A stretch of DNA of 64,000 nt from Dactylonectria macrodidyma. Its lineage: Eukaryota; Ascomycota; Sordariomycetes; Hypocreales; Nectriaceae. The stretch spans positions 3,658,001 to 3,722,000 of the forward strand of contig JAGMUV010000001.1 in the NCBI GenBank assembly GCA_020744425.1, in the 5' to 3' direction. The notes beneath the pieces were generated by a model. That model searched no databases. It saw nothing but the letters and a program-made list of their open reading frames with translations, and was not told where the DNA came from. The first letter of the stretch is position 1. Each line of letters opens with the position of its first letter. This document shows positions 44,696 through 55,379 of this stretch, piece by piece. A program made the translations under genes and the position numbers.

Positions 44696-44760
44696 TATTA
44701 AAGTATAGCTCTTAGTTATATAAAACTATATATAAAAGAATAGTAATAAAAATAATAATA

Positions 44761-45185
44761 ACGTATTTAATAAGCATGTGCTGTATTTAAGTATGCGCTA
44801 TATTAAGATTTTTACTTTAAATTGCAATTTTAAAATAATTTTTTAAAACTTTAAATTAAGCCTAAAATGGCTATAATTTTATATATAGCTTATTTATTTT
44901 ATATATTATTTTTAAGACTTATTTTAAGCTATATATACTTATAGCGCTAGTAGTATAAAATTTGCACTAATTCTTTTTATATTTTTATTTATAACTAGCT
45001 TAATAATTTTTTTAAAAGTCTAAAAGAAATACTAGCTTATTAAATTTTTAATTAAATATTTAAAATAAATCCTTAAGAATCCTAGACCTATATAGGCTAT
45101 TTTAGAAAATTTAAAGTTTAGCTTTTAATATATACAGTATATATACAGCGTATATTTAAATGTAGCGCATGCTTATTAAGTACGT
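44761..45185. mobile_element. MITE 'M', copy 3 (425 bp)
   Basis: Ends ACGTATTTAATAAGCATGTG and ...GCGCATGCTTATTAAGTACGT (last 20 bases shared with the family), flanked by TA on both sides. Only 65 bp from copy 2. Confidence 0.85.
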
Positions 45186-45304
45186 TATAATAATATAAAA
45201 TTAATTAAAAAGGGAGGGTATTTATACTTTAATATATAATACTAAAAAAAAAGAAAAAAAAAGACTATAGTAAGAGATTTTAAAGAGTTATAATTAAGTA
45301 TATA

Positions 45305-46156
45305 ACGTACTTAATAAGCGAGCGCTGCAGACAAGCGAGCGCCGCAGAGAAGCGAGCGCCGCAGTAAGATTTTCACCTTAAATTAACGTACATAATAAGC
45401 GAGTCAGAAATTACAAAATACACCTTAAAATGAAATTTTAGAAAATTTCTTAAAAAATTAAACTAGGTCTAAAATAGCTAAAATTTTAAACCTAGCTTAT
45501 TTATAATATATATTATTTTTAAGAATTTTTTAAGCTATACATACTTATAGCGCTAGTAATATAGAATTCGCACTGTTTTTTTTACTATTTTTACTTATAG
45601 TCAGCTTAATAAAATTTTAAAATTCTTTAAAAAAATACTATCTTATAACTTTTTTTTTAATTTATTCTAAAAATGTGTTTTTAAATCTTAATAAGTCTTA
45701 TATCTAGTTTTAAGAAATCTAAAATTACTTATTTTAGCTGCATAGTATGCTTTTCTGGCTTACTTATATTCCTAACTCGCTTATTATATACATTATAATT
45801 TTAAGAAAATTTTTAAAAGTCTAAACTAAGCCTAAAATAGATAAGATTTTTAATAGAGCTTATTTATAAAATATATTATTTTTATGAATTCTTTTAGTTT
45901 ATATATATTTATAATACTAGTAGTATAAAATTCACACTGTCTATTTTACTATTTTTATTTATAATTAGTTTAATAATTTTTTAAAAAGTCTAAAAAAAAT
46001 ACTAGCTTATTAACTTTTTAACTAAATATTTAAAATTAATTTCTTAAAAATCTTAAAGCTATATAGCCTATTTTAGAAAATTTAAGATTCGGAGTTTTAA
46101 GTATACAGTATAGGTATGGCGCTCGCTTGTCTGCGGCGCTCGCTTATTAAGTACGT
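45305..46156. mobile_element. MITE 'M', copy 4, interrupted by copy 5
   Basis: Ends ACGTACTTAATAAGCGAGCG and ...CGCTCGCTTATTAAGTACGT, flanked by TA. Near the left end, a 17-bp unit (AAGCGAGCGCCGCAGAG-like) is repeated two to three times. The interior is cut at 45385 by copy 5; after removing it, the sequence aligns with copy 3. Confidence 0.85.
45386..45793. mobile_element. MITE 'M', copy 5, nested in copy 4 (408 bp)
   Basis: Ends ACGTACATAATAAGCGAGTC and ...ACTCGCTTATTATATACAT, with TA at 45384-45385 and 45794-45795. The host reads CACCTTAAATTA|TAATTTTAAG around it, and copy 3 has CTTTAAATTGCAATTTTAAA at the same place. Confidence 0.85.
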
Positions 46157-46158
46157 TA

Positions 46159-46951
46159 ACCTTTAAAGTTATATACTGCTTAAATAACTAATTATAAGCT
46201 AATTTAGGAAATATATAATATTTAAATAATAAGACTGTATGAGTGTATATAGTATAGGGTAGCTAGAGTAAAAAAAATGGGGTTTTAAGACTCTATTAGC
46301 TGTAGCCTTCCGTAGGTGGTCAATATTTACAACAGAGATACTTGAGACTACCTCTGACAAATGCAAGGTTGTGCAAGGCTCATCGAATTGTGGCTGCAAT
46401 GTCCCAGGGCTCTGGATGCAAGAACACATCTGGCCAAACAGGCTGTGAGTAATAACTCCGTCTGCCGGTCATTTGATCTGCTGTGGTGGAAATTATTAGT
46501 GACCCCCGCTGCCAGATGTTCCACCCAGAGCCAACAACGCTGGCAGTCACCTGATAACGCCGCTCACTAAACTGAGCTGTCACATCTCCCCAGCTTCGTT
46601 CCTCAAGTGGCGAGCGCAGCGACAAATTAATGAAAGCCACGAGGAAAACAGAGCGACCGATTAGACGGGGAAGTCCATCCGCGCCGCACCAAGACGCCAC
46701 TCAAAAGTGAGGCTTGGGAGGAAAGGGGTGGGAGCTAGTGACATTCCTTGTGATAGCTCACTTACTGACTGGAGCTACTGACATTCTTTGTGACAGCCCA
46801 CTTACCTGACCAGAGCATTTTCCGTTCTACCCGCCATGTTTCCGCATTATTAACGCCAGTGCGCCCTGGGACTCTGTTGTGTCGACCACATATTTTGTTA
46901 TTCTCGTGCAGCATTTTGGTGAAAGACGACTTTATCACCAGGACGAGCACC
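46159..46951. other. Edge of the RIPped block and upstream region of the broken PTH11-like gene
   Basis: AT-rich until about 46260, then normal composition. Includes a 40-bp tandem duplication (46731-46810). No gene recognised. Confidence 0.55.
46731..46810 (+). repeat. Two tandem 40-bp units upstream of a PTH11-like gene
   Basis: Unit starts GGAGCTAGTGACATTCCTTG and repeats at 46771 as GGAGCTACTGACATTCTTTG with a few substitutions. It lies 140 bp before the ATG. Confidence 0.8.
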
Positions 46952-48140
46952 ATGGCCCAGAACAATGCATTGACATTTGCGATATCCTGCGGGATCCTGC
47001 AGGGAATCATGCTTCTTCTGTACACAGTAAGGATATATTCCCGCCTCTATCCCAGCAGAAACAAATGGTGGGACGATTATACGATATCTTTGGCATTGGT
47101 GAGCCCCCTTAATATATGTTCGCTTCCGATGGCTGTAAGATAACCAACCCCTCTTTTCTAGGCTCTCGCGGTGGTTGGATATGCCTTGCGGCTCGTGGCA
47201 GTCCACTATGGCATGGGCAGCCATAACTGGGTCATCACGCCAGAGAACGGAACCCAAGCACTGAAGTACTCTTTCATCGCCAGCTGTCTGTGGTACTTCA
47301 GTGTAGCCCTTATGCGCGTCTCAGTGGCATGCTTGCTCCTCTGATTCCGCCAGTCTCAGGGCCCTTCCTGGGTATTGATGCTCCGTATCATCATCGCCAC
47401 CCAGCTTATCCTAGCCTTCGCCGCCCTAGTGCTACAGGTTAACATATGCCATCCTATTAGGGCTTGCTGGGAGCCAGTTGAGGATTTTACTTGCCTCCCT
47501 GCGCGCTTTACGATAATCTGGGGTTACTGTCATACAGGTAGGCGTAATTTGCCTTTAGCACACTGATTGATAGCTGACGTTGTCACCAGTCATGGGCATT
47601 TTAGCCGACCTCGTTCTATCCGCCATGCCCATCCCATTCATTGTTAAAATCCACATTACCCCGGCGCGCCGTATTCTTATATGCCTCCTTATGGGCACGG
47701 GCCTCTTAACTACCACGACAGCAATAATTAAGACGATATATATATCGCGATATATAACTGGGGACGATCCACTACTGGACACATATTTTCTCAGTTTCTG
47801 GTCCCATCTTGAAGAGGTCATTGGCATCATAGCGGCATGCATGCCCTGCATAAAGGCTCAAGTGGAAGCTTTGCTGAGGCGGTTTGACATTACCTGGCTT
47901 ACGAGCTCAGTGATGTCAACCCTTCATACCCACAAATCAAAATCTACACATCAAGAGGTGGATATATTGGTGCCAGGAGGGATGGACGGCAAAGATGGAT
48001 TTAAGAACCAGGATACTATTCTCATGGAGGATTGGGCGGACAGGAAAGGACACAGTAGGACGGGAGAGAGATCTCTAACAGAGCAGCGTAGTTTTTCCGA
48101 GTCTGGGACTGCTCCTTGCGAAGGATGGACGACGGTTTAA
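46952..48140 (+). pseudogene. PTH11/SAT4-type membrane protein gene with one in-frame TGA
   Basis: Exons 46952-47098, 47162-47537 and 47590-48140 (introns 63 and 52 nt, GT-AG) give a continuous 356-codon family member apart from TGA at 47342-47344 (VACLLL*FRQSQG). A CGA-to-TGA transition would explain it and the family has Arg-type residues there. Conserved parts: YTVRIYSRLY, WDDYTISLAL, VHYGMGSHNW, the C...R.CWEP loop and WSHLEEVIGIIAACMPCIKA, followed by an 85-residue hydrophilic tail. Everything else, including splice sites, is intact, so the inactivation is recent, or the stop is a sequencing error. Not closely similar to the intact copy at 14405. Expected role as for the family: plasma-membrane sensor or uncharacterised. 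Confidence 0.82.
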
Positions 48141-48284
48141 CAGAGCGTAGCGGAACGGTGTTCACTATGTGGAACTGCTTGTGCATGCTAGGACACGCCC
48201 CTAAACGTTTATAGCATGCCAGCGTGTCGCTCACAACTAAAATCTAGGAGAAAGCAACTTGGTTAACGGCCCGACGATGGTTTT

Positions 48285-48590
48285 GTGTTTAGGGGCTCGC
48301 TGTCCTCCCAACCACGCCAGAATGTCACCTCTCCTTATGCCAACGTTAAGCCGAAACTCCTTGATCAGCTGGTCGAGTTTACCCATCACATGTAAAGGGT
48401 TTCGTCACTTTGAGGACGCCACCGACACTTCCACGACTGGAGAAATTTCGGATCGGCCCCTTGGCGTGAAGATCTTTGGTGCGTGGCGTTGGCGTGCATA
48501 TTGCATGACTCAAATTAATGATATGTCAGGACAAGAACTTTCTGCTAGTCTGTCCGTGCAACACGGAAAAGACGATGGAGGATACGCGCT
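48285..48590 (+). repeat. Segmental duplication, copy 2 (partner 13345-13685)
   Basis: See the partner's anchors. Read on the minus strand it has an open stretch (HVMGKLDQLIKEFRLNVGIR) that is only partly kept in copy 1, so it may derive from a gene end. Confidence 0.7.
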
Positions 48591-48796
48591 TTGTTCCCTT
48601 TCTCAGCGTGCAGTGGCTGAGTTCGTTGATTTCATGGAGGTGGGGACAGACCAGTACCACCCCGCCAATCCCAGTCATCAACCATGATGATCAAGCAATC
48701 AGACAGACTGCCACACCCCAGGTGGCTTTGGCTTTAAGCTATAATCTGACTGCATTTAGTCTGGAGGTCGTTCCGCCTTACCCGGAACTTAGTATG

Positions 48797-48945
48797 CCTT
48801 GAGGAACGAAAGGGTCTTCGAGGACGGGCGCGGGGAAAAGAGGGGCTCAGCCAACACCACTGACGCAAAATGCTTTGAGGAACAAAGTGACGAACGGTTT
48901 TATGCCGCCATGCCTGGAGGAACGAAGCGAAGCGAAGAGACGAAA
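48797..48945 (+). repeat. TGCCTTGAGGAACGAAG motif cluster
   Basis: Three degenerate occurrences (48797, 48872, 48900) separated by about 30-75 bp; the last continues GAAGCGAAGAGACGAAAGG. A similar cluster is at 62515-62615. Confidence 0.5.
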
Positions 48946-49189
48946 GGTTCCATGCCCCCGCCTTTTCACCTCAAGTTTGGGAATGCACTATTATCTGTTA
49001 ATCCCCACGTCTAGGATACTGACCCGAATCTCAGCAGACGTTCCTTTCTCCGCAACTCCGCCGCTATCATGTCTACTAAGTCAAGTCTTTAATCCAGAGA
49101 GGAGACGTGTCATGCGTTCAGGGCCCCATTTCACACCAACACCGACAGGAACTTGTCACATTTTCACCAAGATTTACCACCAGACCGGC

Positions 49190-50457
49190 ATGGAGAGGCG
49201 ATGGAACGCATTGACGGATATGCCCAATCTTCTTGGGAAAGTCGGTGTCGTGACTGGAGCTGGGCAAGTCAACACGTTCAAACATGCAAAGCTATGGCAA
49301 CTGTGGACTGACGAACGTTAGCCTGCAGCAATGGAATAGTCCTTGAGACGACAAGGCTCCTTGCCAGTCGTGGAGCAAAGGTCTTCGCCACAACGCGTCG
49401 CCCTCATCGGCCCAAAAGGCACGAGACAAGCTCCAAGCTACTCACGCGGATGCGAATAGCCAGAACATCGAGTGGCTTCAGCTCGACTTGGCCGACCTGA
49501 GGAGCGCCACCGTCACCGTCGACGAGTTGAAACGGAGGACAGCAAGAATTGATATCCTGCGTACTTCGGTACCAGAAATGGTCTGAAACGTCATCTGACT
49601 TGTGCAGTCAACAACGCCGGAATTGGAACGTCATCTACGGACCTCGTAGCGGGGAGATGGAGCAGCATATGGCCTTCAAGTTAGTACTGCTTCGTATGAA
49701 ATCCAAGGCGATATACTGACCTTGTTGACTTCTGTCTAGCCTTGCTGGTCCGTTTCTCTTCGTCAACAGAATCATGCCACTCCTCGAGACGGCTGCCAAA
49801 GAGGGGGCTGCCGACGTCCGCATCGTCAACATCAGCTCCATCGCCCACAGAGACATGCTCCCAACCCGTTTCGAATTTCCCTTCGAGTCCCCATACTTTC
49901 TCTCCAAGCCGGTTTTACAATACCCATGGCAGTGGTCCTCTCTGGGGAAGTTCATGTTCAGCTTCGACATGGTCCGGTACGCTGTATCCAAAGCCGGTGT
50001 TGTCTTGTTCACGCGAGAACTGCAACGCCGGTTGGATGCGTTGGGTTTGCCCATCCTCTCGATTTCCGTCCACCCTGGTGGAGTTGCGACCGAGGGCGCC
50101 ATGGCAACAAACGGCGCACTCTTCAAGGCCGTGGCTCGTCTGTGCTTCCTGTCACCTGAGCAGGGCGCCATGGCGCCGCTCTTTGCGGCTGTGGCTGCGG
50201 AGGTTAGGTTGGAATCCGAGAAGTACAAGGGAAAGTTCTTAGTGCCCATAGGCAAGGCAGAGACGCCGAACCCGGTTGTCGAGGACGAAGGCCAGGCGAA
50301 GGGGTTGTGGGTGAACATGACGGCGGAGGTCAACAGGGCACTCTTGGTGGAGGATCTTCCCCCGCTGGAGGAGTGGTGGCATAGGGATCGGGGTGCCATA
50401 ATAATAACGCCTGCCCCGAGCTTCTTTGAGCATCCAATTCCGGTAAGTATTTTCTGA
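49190..50457 (+). pseudogene. Short-chain dehydrogenase/reductase gene with a GC-AG intron and two 1-nt frameshifts
   Basis: Exons read as 49190-49263, 49329-49560, 49608-49679 and 49740-50457. Intron 1 uses a GC donor (GG|GCAAGT, 65 nt) and joins the cofactor motif TGAG+NGI; introns 2 (47 nt) and 3 (60 nt) are GT-AG. Motifs: TGAGNGIVLET (usual third Gly is Val), LDLADL, NNAGIG, NISS, YAVSKAG (catalytic Tyr and Lys), and the long C-terminal part of light-independent-protochlorophyllide/WW-oxidoreductase-like fungal SDRs. The frame is lost by one base at about 49394-49400 (FATTR to SPSSAQKARDK) and by one base in a G run at 49650-49654 (STDLV to GEMEQHMAFN). NAD(P)-dependent oxidoreductase; substrate unknown. 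The last codons (PIPVSIF) may instead be an unspliced GTAAGT donor at 50443. Confidence 0.8.
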
Positions 50458-51554
50458 GTACGTATTGTGGGATATATTGAGTATCTTTGACGTGTGATGA
50501 AGATTTCATGTTGCGTCTTTCTCTTGGGCTTTTAACGCGAGATTAATATTTGCTGATGTGTGGTTGAAAAAATCAAGTTGAAAGAGGGAAAGAGGTGGCT
50601 GAGAAGAAAAATGTCTATTTCTGTTCGCAATGTCGAATCGACAACTATCGGCATAGGCTTTGTGGTATCGGAGGTTGGCGCGTGAGTTGTGGAGTCTTGA
50701 GTATTGATTATTGGATGTTCGGAGCCCTGGGTATTGGAGCGCGTATTTGTGAGCGGTAACTATATATATTCATCAGTTAAAGCTTATAATAAGATCGGGG
50801 TCAGCAGCATAACATTACCTGGTTATCAATAGCAGATAAGCCAAGTGAATTTGAAAAGCTTCGGATTTGATTCCGTATGTAAAAGATACGGTAGCCAACA
50901 ATCGTGTTCAGAATTAGGGATCCGATAATGCAAATTGTCTCCTATGATCGCGCTAATAGAAATATCAACAAGATGGTACGCGGGCCGGTAAACGGTACTT
51001 GTCCCTATTGTCTTGACTCACCTTGGTTCACACGTACAGTATTCCTTCATCTCATCTGCGATCAACTTGCTACAGATCGTGGATACAGCACGGACTGTAC
51101 GCTGTTCACCTGAGAGAAAGCCACACCTGTGATTCAAACTGATCCAGTTAGCGCTCTCACCTGTCTCCAACGGAAACCCCGTAACCCCCTACCCTAGATC
51201 TCCAATCCCATCGAGCTCGTCCGACTTCTAAACGGATAGGAGGGTTAGCATGAGATATATTGGTGGTTTGTCAATCATCTAACCACTGGAGAGAGATGTG
51301 ATCCTTGTCCGTTGATCAACTCCTAACTCTAGCGTATGATATAGCCCAGGTTTAGACAAACCCAAAATCTCTGCCCCTGACGGTCAATCACATTATATTC
51401 AAGTTTTCGCTTCCCAACTTCTAGCCGAGGGCTGGGGCGGGAATCCAGCTGCTCCGAAAGTAGAACCAGCAACAACAGGCGGAAGTCGTGAAGGGCCAGG
51501 CCAGTTTCAAATCCTTCACTTACAGACGAAATTGGTGTGCATGGTATGGACACA
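50458..51554. other. Intergenic, nothing recognised
   Basis: Moderately AT-rich without RIP signature. Open frames of about 70 codons on both strands lack domains. Confidence 0.5.
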
Positions 51555-51654
51555 CTATAAAATTACCCATCTTAACCTCGATACAGGCTTTGATGGGAAA
51601 TCAATAGAGGATTGAAATGACACAGACACAAACGAATACATGCTATAGGTTACG

Positions 51655-51970
51655 TTGCAGGGTGGCAACGCATGCGAAGCCCTGATCTCGTCGTCCCTTA
51701 GCCCTCTCACTGGATGGGCCGGGAACCCCAACGTCACCCGCTCGGACTTGGAGCCCCCAAAGTCCTGCACGACCTTTGCCTGCTCCTCGATATCTTCGGC
51801 CTTGCGCGTATCTTCGAGCTTCTGAAACAGCTGCTTTTCCGGCGGGGACAGGGCCGTGCTCGCACTTGCGCCTTCCTCCCTTCCCTCGCCTGGATCTTCC
51901 ACCACGAAGTAGTCAATCCGCCCTTTTGCCGTAAAGTACGTTTGCAACCTGCACTCTCGCTAAAGAGGTG
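51655..51970 (-). pseudogene. Fragment resembling OrsD/DUF3505-type proteins
   Basis: Minus-strand frame RLQTYFTAKGRIDYFVV, then an acidic/Ala spacer, PPEKQLFQKLEDTRKAED, VVQDFGG, and GFPAHPVRGLRDDEIRAS. From memory of the family, VxxQTxF....RYFxV, FGGhrS and W(L)R.TGxxxHLxGLxxdEI are hallmarks of OrsD-domain (PF12013) proteins, which in fungi are often part of mobile or subtelomeric families. The W..TG block is damaged (LGFPAH), an upstream TAG interrupts the frame (about 51961), and no zinc-finger or downstream part is present. Identification by eye only. Confidence 0.45.
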
Positions 51971-52058
51971 CGGCCGTCCCGTGCCACCCGGCCTTCTTCT
52001 TGCGCGACGAAGGCAAATATTCGTACTTCATTCAACTTGACGGTGGCCCCGTGCGCGT

Positions 52059-52207
52059 TCACAGCGGCATCTGGCCAAAGACAGTTTGCTTCTGGACGGT
52101 GGTCTTCAAGGTGGTATACCACAGCGGCGCCTGGCCGTCCTTATCCTTCGCGTCGGCGTCGACCTTGCCCGTGTCGAGCAGCAGCTTGGCGACAGCCTCT
52201 CGCCCGC
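52059..52207 (-). pseudogene. Ankyrin-repeat gene fragment cut at a hAT terminus
   Basis: Minus-strand frame CGREAVAKLLLDTGKVDADA then KDKDGQAPLWY, one ankyrin repeat (the .A..LL..GKVD...KD..G..PL pattern of fungal ANK proteins), then a TGA. Its 5' side ends exactly where the hAT terminus (CAGTGTGTCC) starts at 52208. No other repeat of the protein is found beyond the transposon in the window. Confidence 0.6.
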
Positions 52208-52800
52208 AGTGTGTCCAACAACCAAGTAAAGCAAAAATTGGACCCCTTACTTTGCTTGGTTGACAGTACCCCCTTGCTTGACTTGGTTTACTCGACGAGA
52301 GTGCCTTACTTTACTTGGTTGGCTGACATTACTCGACTGAATACTGTCTGTATTCGTTTTTCTCTTTCTACTCCTCGTGGTAGATAGGCGTTAACACGCC
52401 ACTTCGAAGCAGGTGCTTCTGGCATTCAATCGCTGCTACAGTGTCCGAACTGAGCCGGTTCCGTTCATCCCTAATCACCTTCTTTGTCTGTGAAAAGACA
52501 CGCTCACACTCAGCAGTTATTGCTAGATAACTGAACAAGGTAAAAGCCATCCTGGATAGCATAGGGTCATTATATGGATGACGAACTCACCACTCCAGAG
52601 GATCCTCAACATTCAGACCTATCTTATTTATCTTAGTAATGAACTTATCCAGCTCAGACGCTAATTTGCTTGCTTCCTCCCTTATAACTGACCCTATAGC
52701 GACAACAAGCCTCTGACGATGGGGCTTGCTAGAAGTAAAGAATTCAATAGTAACCCCTTCGTCCTCCCGCTTCTCCTACTACTTGTACGCTTGTTATGCT
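52208..52800 (-). mobile_element. hAT transposon remnant with C-terminal dimerisation domain
   Basis: Plus-strand terminus CAGTGTGTCCAACAACCAAG has the CAGTG-type hAT end, followed by subterminal ACTTGGTT repeats (52250, 52279, 52312). The minus strand encodes the hAT C-terminal domain (MAFTLFSYLAITAECERVFS, then RNRLSSDTVAAIECQ), preceded by EDPLEW* and VAIGSVIREEASKLASELDK. Stops TGA after W and TAG TAG further upstream look like decayed Trp/Gln codons. The other end and most of the transposase are missing, and no 8-bp duplication can be shown. Confidence 0.8.
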
Positions 52801-53700
52801 CTGTCTTGTCCTGTGTTGTAAACTGTGCACTGTGCACTGTGCTTGTAGATCGCTGAAGGCTGGGACTTTTCCGAGGGCAGTTCACCGCAAGCAGCATCGT
52901 GCATTAAGTAACTCGTCATCAAAGCCCGGGGGTATATGTGTGGTGTAATGTTATTCTTCACTTCTTCGTTATTTTCAGCTGCGTCCCAAAGTGGACGATC
53001 TTAAAAAACACGTGGAAGAAACCCCGTGACCGCAGTTGATGACATCGGCATCGACAGCAACTCACTAAACTTTGCTAGGGGACTTCTGCTGTTGCGACCC
53101 AAAGTTGTCACTCTGGTGTCATTCCACACTTTGGATTCTGCCCCCGCCCCCCCCCGAATGATCCATTGAATGTTTGCGCCATTATACAGCATCGAGCCAT
53201 GCTACATGCAGCTCTTTGTTGCCGATGGGTGGGTTATTGCGTACTACTCTAGCCCCAACCAAATTTACGACCACAAACTCAATGTCAGTACTGCTATCCG
53301 GCCTGGCACGTAGACTAACCCTGAACCGGGCATGGGACGGACCCAGCTCAACGTTTAGAAAAGAAAAACGGGCAGTCCCACCTTCCATTGCTTACAATCG
53401 GGACGGGGAGCCACTACTAGTCTTACAAGAGCTAGTTTTGTAATATCTTCGCCTATTATTATTTAAGTCCCTGCATCTACGAATACATCTATCTAACAAA
53501 TGGATTATCAAGCTTAACACGGGTTCCTAAGACAATCCGCGCTGCATATACTGGGTGTCGCATTGGGCCAAGTCCTTCGTCAGGGGCATGTCGTACTGCT
53601 ACGGTGGGGAGGGGTTAAACAGGGGTAGGTGATGACTGGAAATAGAAGTGTGGGACATGGTAACTTGCACCTTGATTCTTCTCTGACCGGGAGCGACGAT
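52801..53700. other. Intergenic, nothing recognised
   Basis: A 7-bp (GTGCACT) tandem at 52826-52845 and a C8-type run at 53146. No supported gene. Confidence 0.5.
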
Positions 53701-54553
53701 TTACACCACAAGAAAAGCCCCAACAGCGAGGGCCAGGCAGTACACGGCGACAACACCAAGCCCTTTCACATCGCCTCTTACGCGCAAAGCTGCACTCTTT
53801 TTGGAAGTGCTGGATGCTGACACGCTAGTCCCCGATGCCGTCGAAGCCTCTGCGGCATCAGAAGCCTGGTGGATCAGGGTGAACATGTCACTAATTGCCA
53901 CCCCGACGTATGAGGTCGCTTCCGAGGGCGCAAACGAGGTGGTCACGGTTGATAGTAGTGACGTTGCCGTGTCGACAAGGACTTGCTTGCAGCCGCCGGT
54001 TGGGGTAAAGACGGATTTCGGGAGCGTTGAGTAGCAGGCGCCATCGATGGTTGTGTAGGAACTGGAGAAATAAGGTCAACTCCCGCGGCCGATTAGTTGG
54101 AGGTGAGGGTGCGAACCTAGGGCAGCATAAGACGGCGGTCTCACCAGGGTCAATGGCATCTAGTAAGAGACCCAAGAATTGGGGAGTCGCATCGGACTGG
54201 CTAAAGGCCCCAGAGATACTGGTCGACGTCGGGTTGAACTTGGCCGCCACACCAACGGTGACCCAGCCGGCCGGGCAGACAAGTCCCGGTGAGTGGTATA
54301 CCATGATATTGCCAGCACTTGGGTCGCCTCCCTCGGCGGCAGAGAAGATGGATCGAATGACGGAGCCAGAAGGGTTACAGTCTGCTGCTGGCAGGGCAGT
54401 GCATTGGGCGCCCCATTGAAGATCAGTCGGATCTGTCACGGGGCCGATACCTATGTCGAACGGGGTGGAACATGAGGCCGGCGCCGTGAAGGTCGTGGTC
54501 AACGCACCGTTGTTCAACAGGCTATAACCTGAGATGGAGGTCGCTGTTGGCAT
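53701..54553 (-). CDS. Hypothetical surface protein with C-terminal hydrophobic tail, 2 exons
   Basis: Exons 54553-54117 and 54061-53701, one 55-nt GT-AG intron, 265 residues. The N-terminus (YSLLNNGALTTTFTAPASC) and the block LLLDAIDPGETAVLCCPSSY, then DGACYSTLPKS across the splice junction, resemble a large group of fungal proteins with a CCPxGY motif whose function is unknown. The tail is Ser/Ala-rich and ends GLGVVAVYCLALAVGAFLVV, a hydrophobic segment that would serve as a transmembrane or GPI-attachment signal. No N-terminal signal peptide is evident at this Met; none was found upstream. Frame and cysteines look intact. A TATA box is 132 bp upstream. Confidence 0.75.
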
Positions 54554-55379
54554 AACGTTTGCGTGCGGCGCTTACTGCCTCCAACCTGGGTGTGTGTGTA
54601 TAGGGGGGGGGGGAAGCTTAAAAAAAAAATGGACGAAACTTGAAGAGGCGCAAGAAATATCCACCCGTGCCAAGACTTCCTGATTTATATAAGGGCAAGT
54701 GGTCGCCTGTGTAGTTGGACGATGTGATCGGCTATGTTGTGCCGTGAGTACCGTAGAAACTCAGTTATCTCGCCCAAGTAGCGGCCCCCATAAAAACATG
54801 GGGCGACAAATGAGATCAGCTGCTTTTGGACACTTCTGCGAATTTTGCGGTTAACAGTGGAAATATGGAGACAAAGTGGAGGCGCTACTTGGGAGAGTTA
54901 ACTGAGTTGTTGCGGTTACCATGACACGGACAACCACTTCGAGGTAAGCCCGGAGCTATTCGAGTCCGTCTTATCTGCTCAAGTCTGCCGTCTTTCCCGC
55001 GACTCGACTTGATTGAGGTAGTACTAAAACACTGTTCTTGACTGAGGTTTGCGTGCAGTAGGGAGCCAGATTTGGGGATTCGGATGGGGCTGTGGCGGAA
55101 CGTCGGCATGTTCAAGGTTGTAGTAGTAGTAGTAGTAGGACTGGTGGGCGCCTCTAATCCGGCCCCCTCCACGGTCGCTCCGCTCCTGAGGGGGGGTCAG
55201 TGACTTGTAAAAAGTCCCCTTGATTCGCAAAACTCTAAGATTTATATATAAAACTGTTAGAAACTGCGGCAGGAATCCCTTGGCGGTCTGACAGCGACAC
55301 AGGCGTGGATCGGCTCCCCCGGAGATCACGGTCTTAAGCACCTCGTGCGGTATAGCGCTGAGGGCAAAGTTGAGGCTGT
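54554..55379. other. Intergenic with poly-G/poly-A and a GTA microsatellite
   Basis: G and A runs at 54603-54628, and (GTA)n at about 55119-55139. No gene; the region just right of it leads into the MULE remnant. Confidence 0.6.
54685..54691 (-). promoter_or_regulatory. Candidate TATA box of the 53701-54553 gene
   Basis: TATATAA on the minus strand upstream of the ATG at 54553. Confidence 0.4.

Larger units (their letters stand above)
48141..49189. other. Intergenic region with two repeat blocks
   Basis: Holds the segmental-duplication copy 2 and a cluster of TTGAGGAACGAA-type motifs (48797-48940). Several open frames overlap here but show no domain. Confidence 0.5.

Noticed and set aside
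47342..47344. TGA read-through or selenocysteine in the PTH11-like gene
   Set aside because: Next base is T (TGA TTC), not the CTA read-through context, and fungi of this group lack selenocysteine; a nonsense mutation is simpler.
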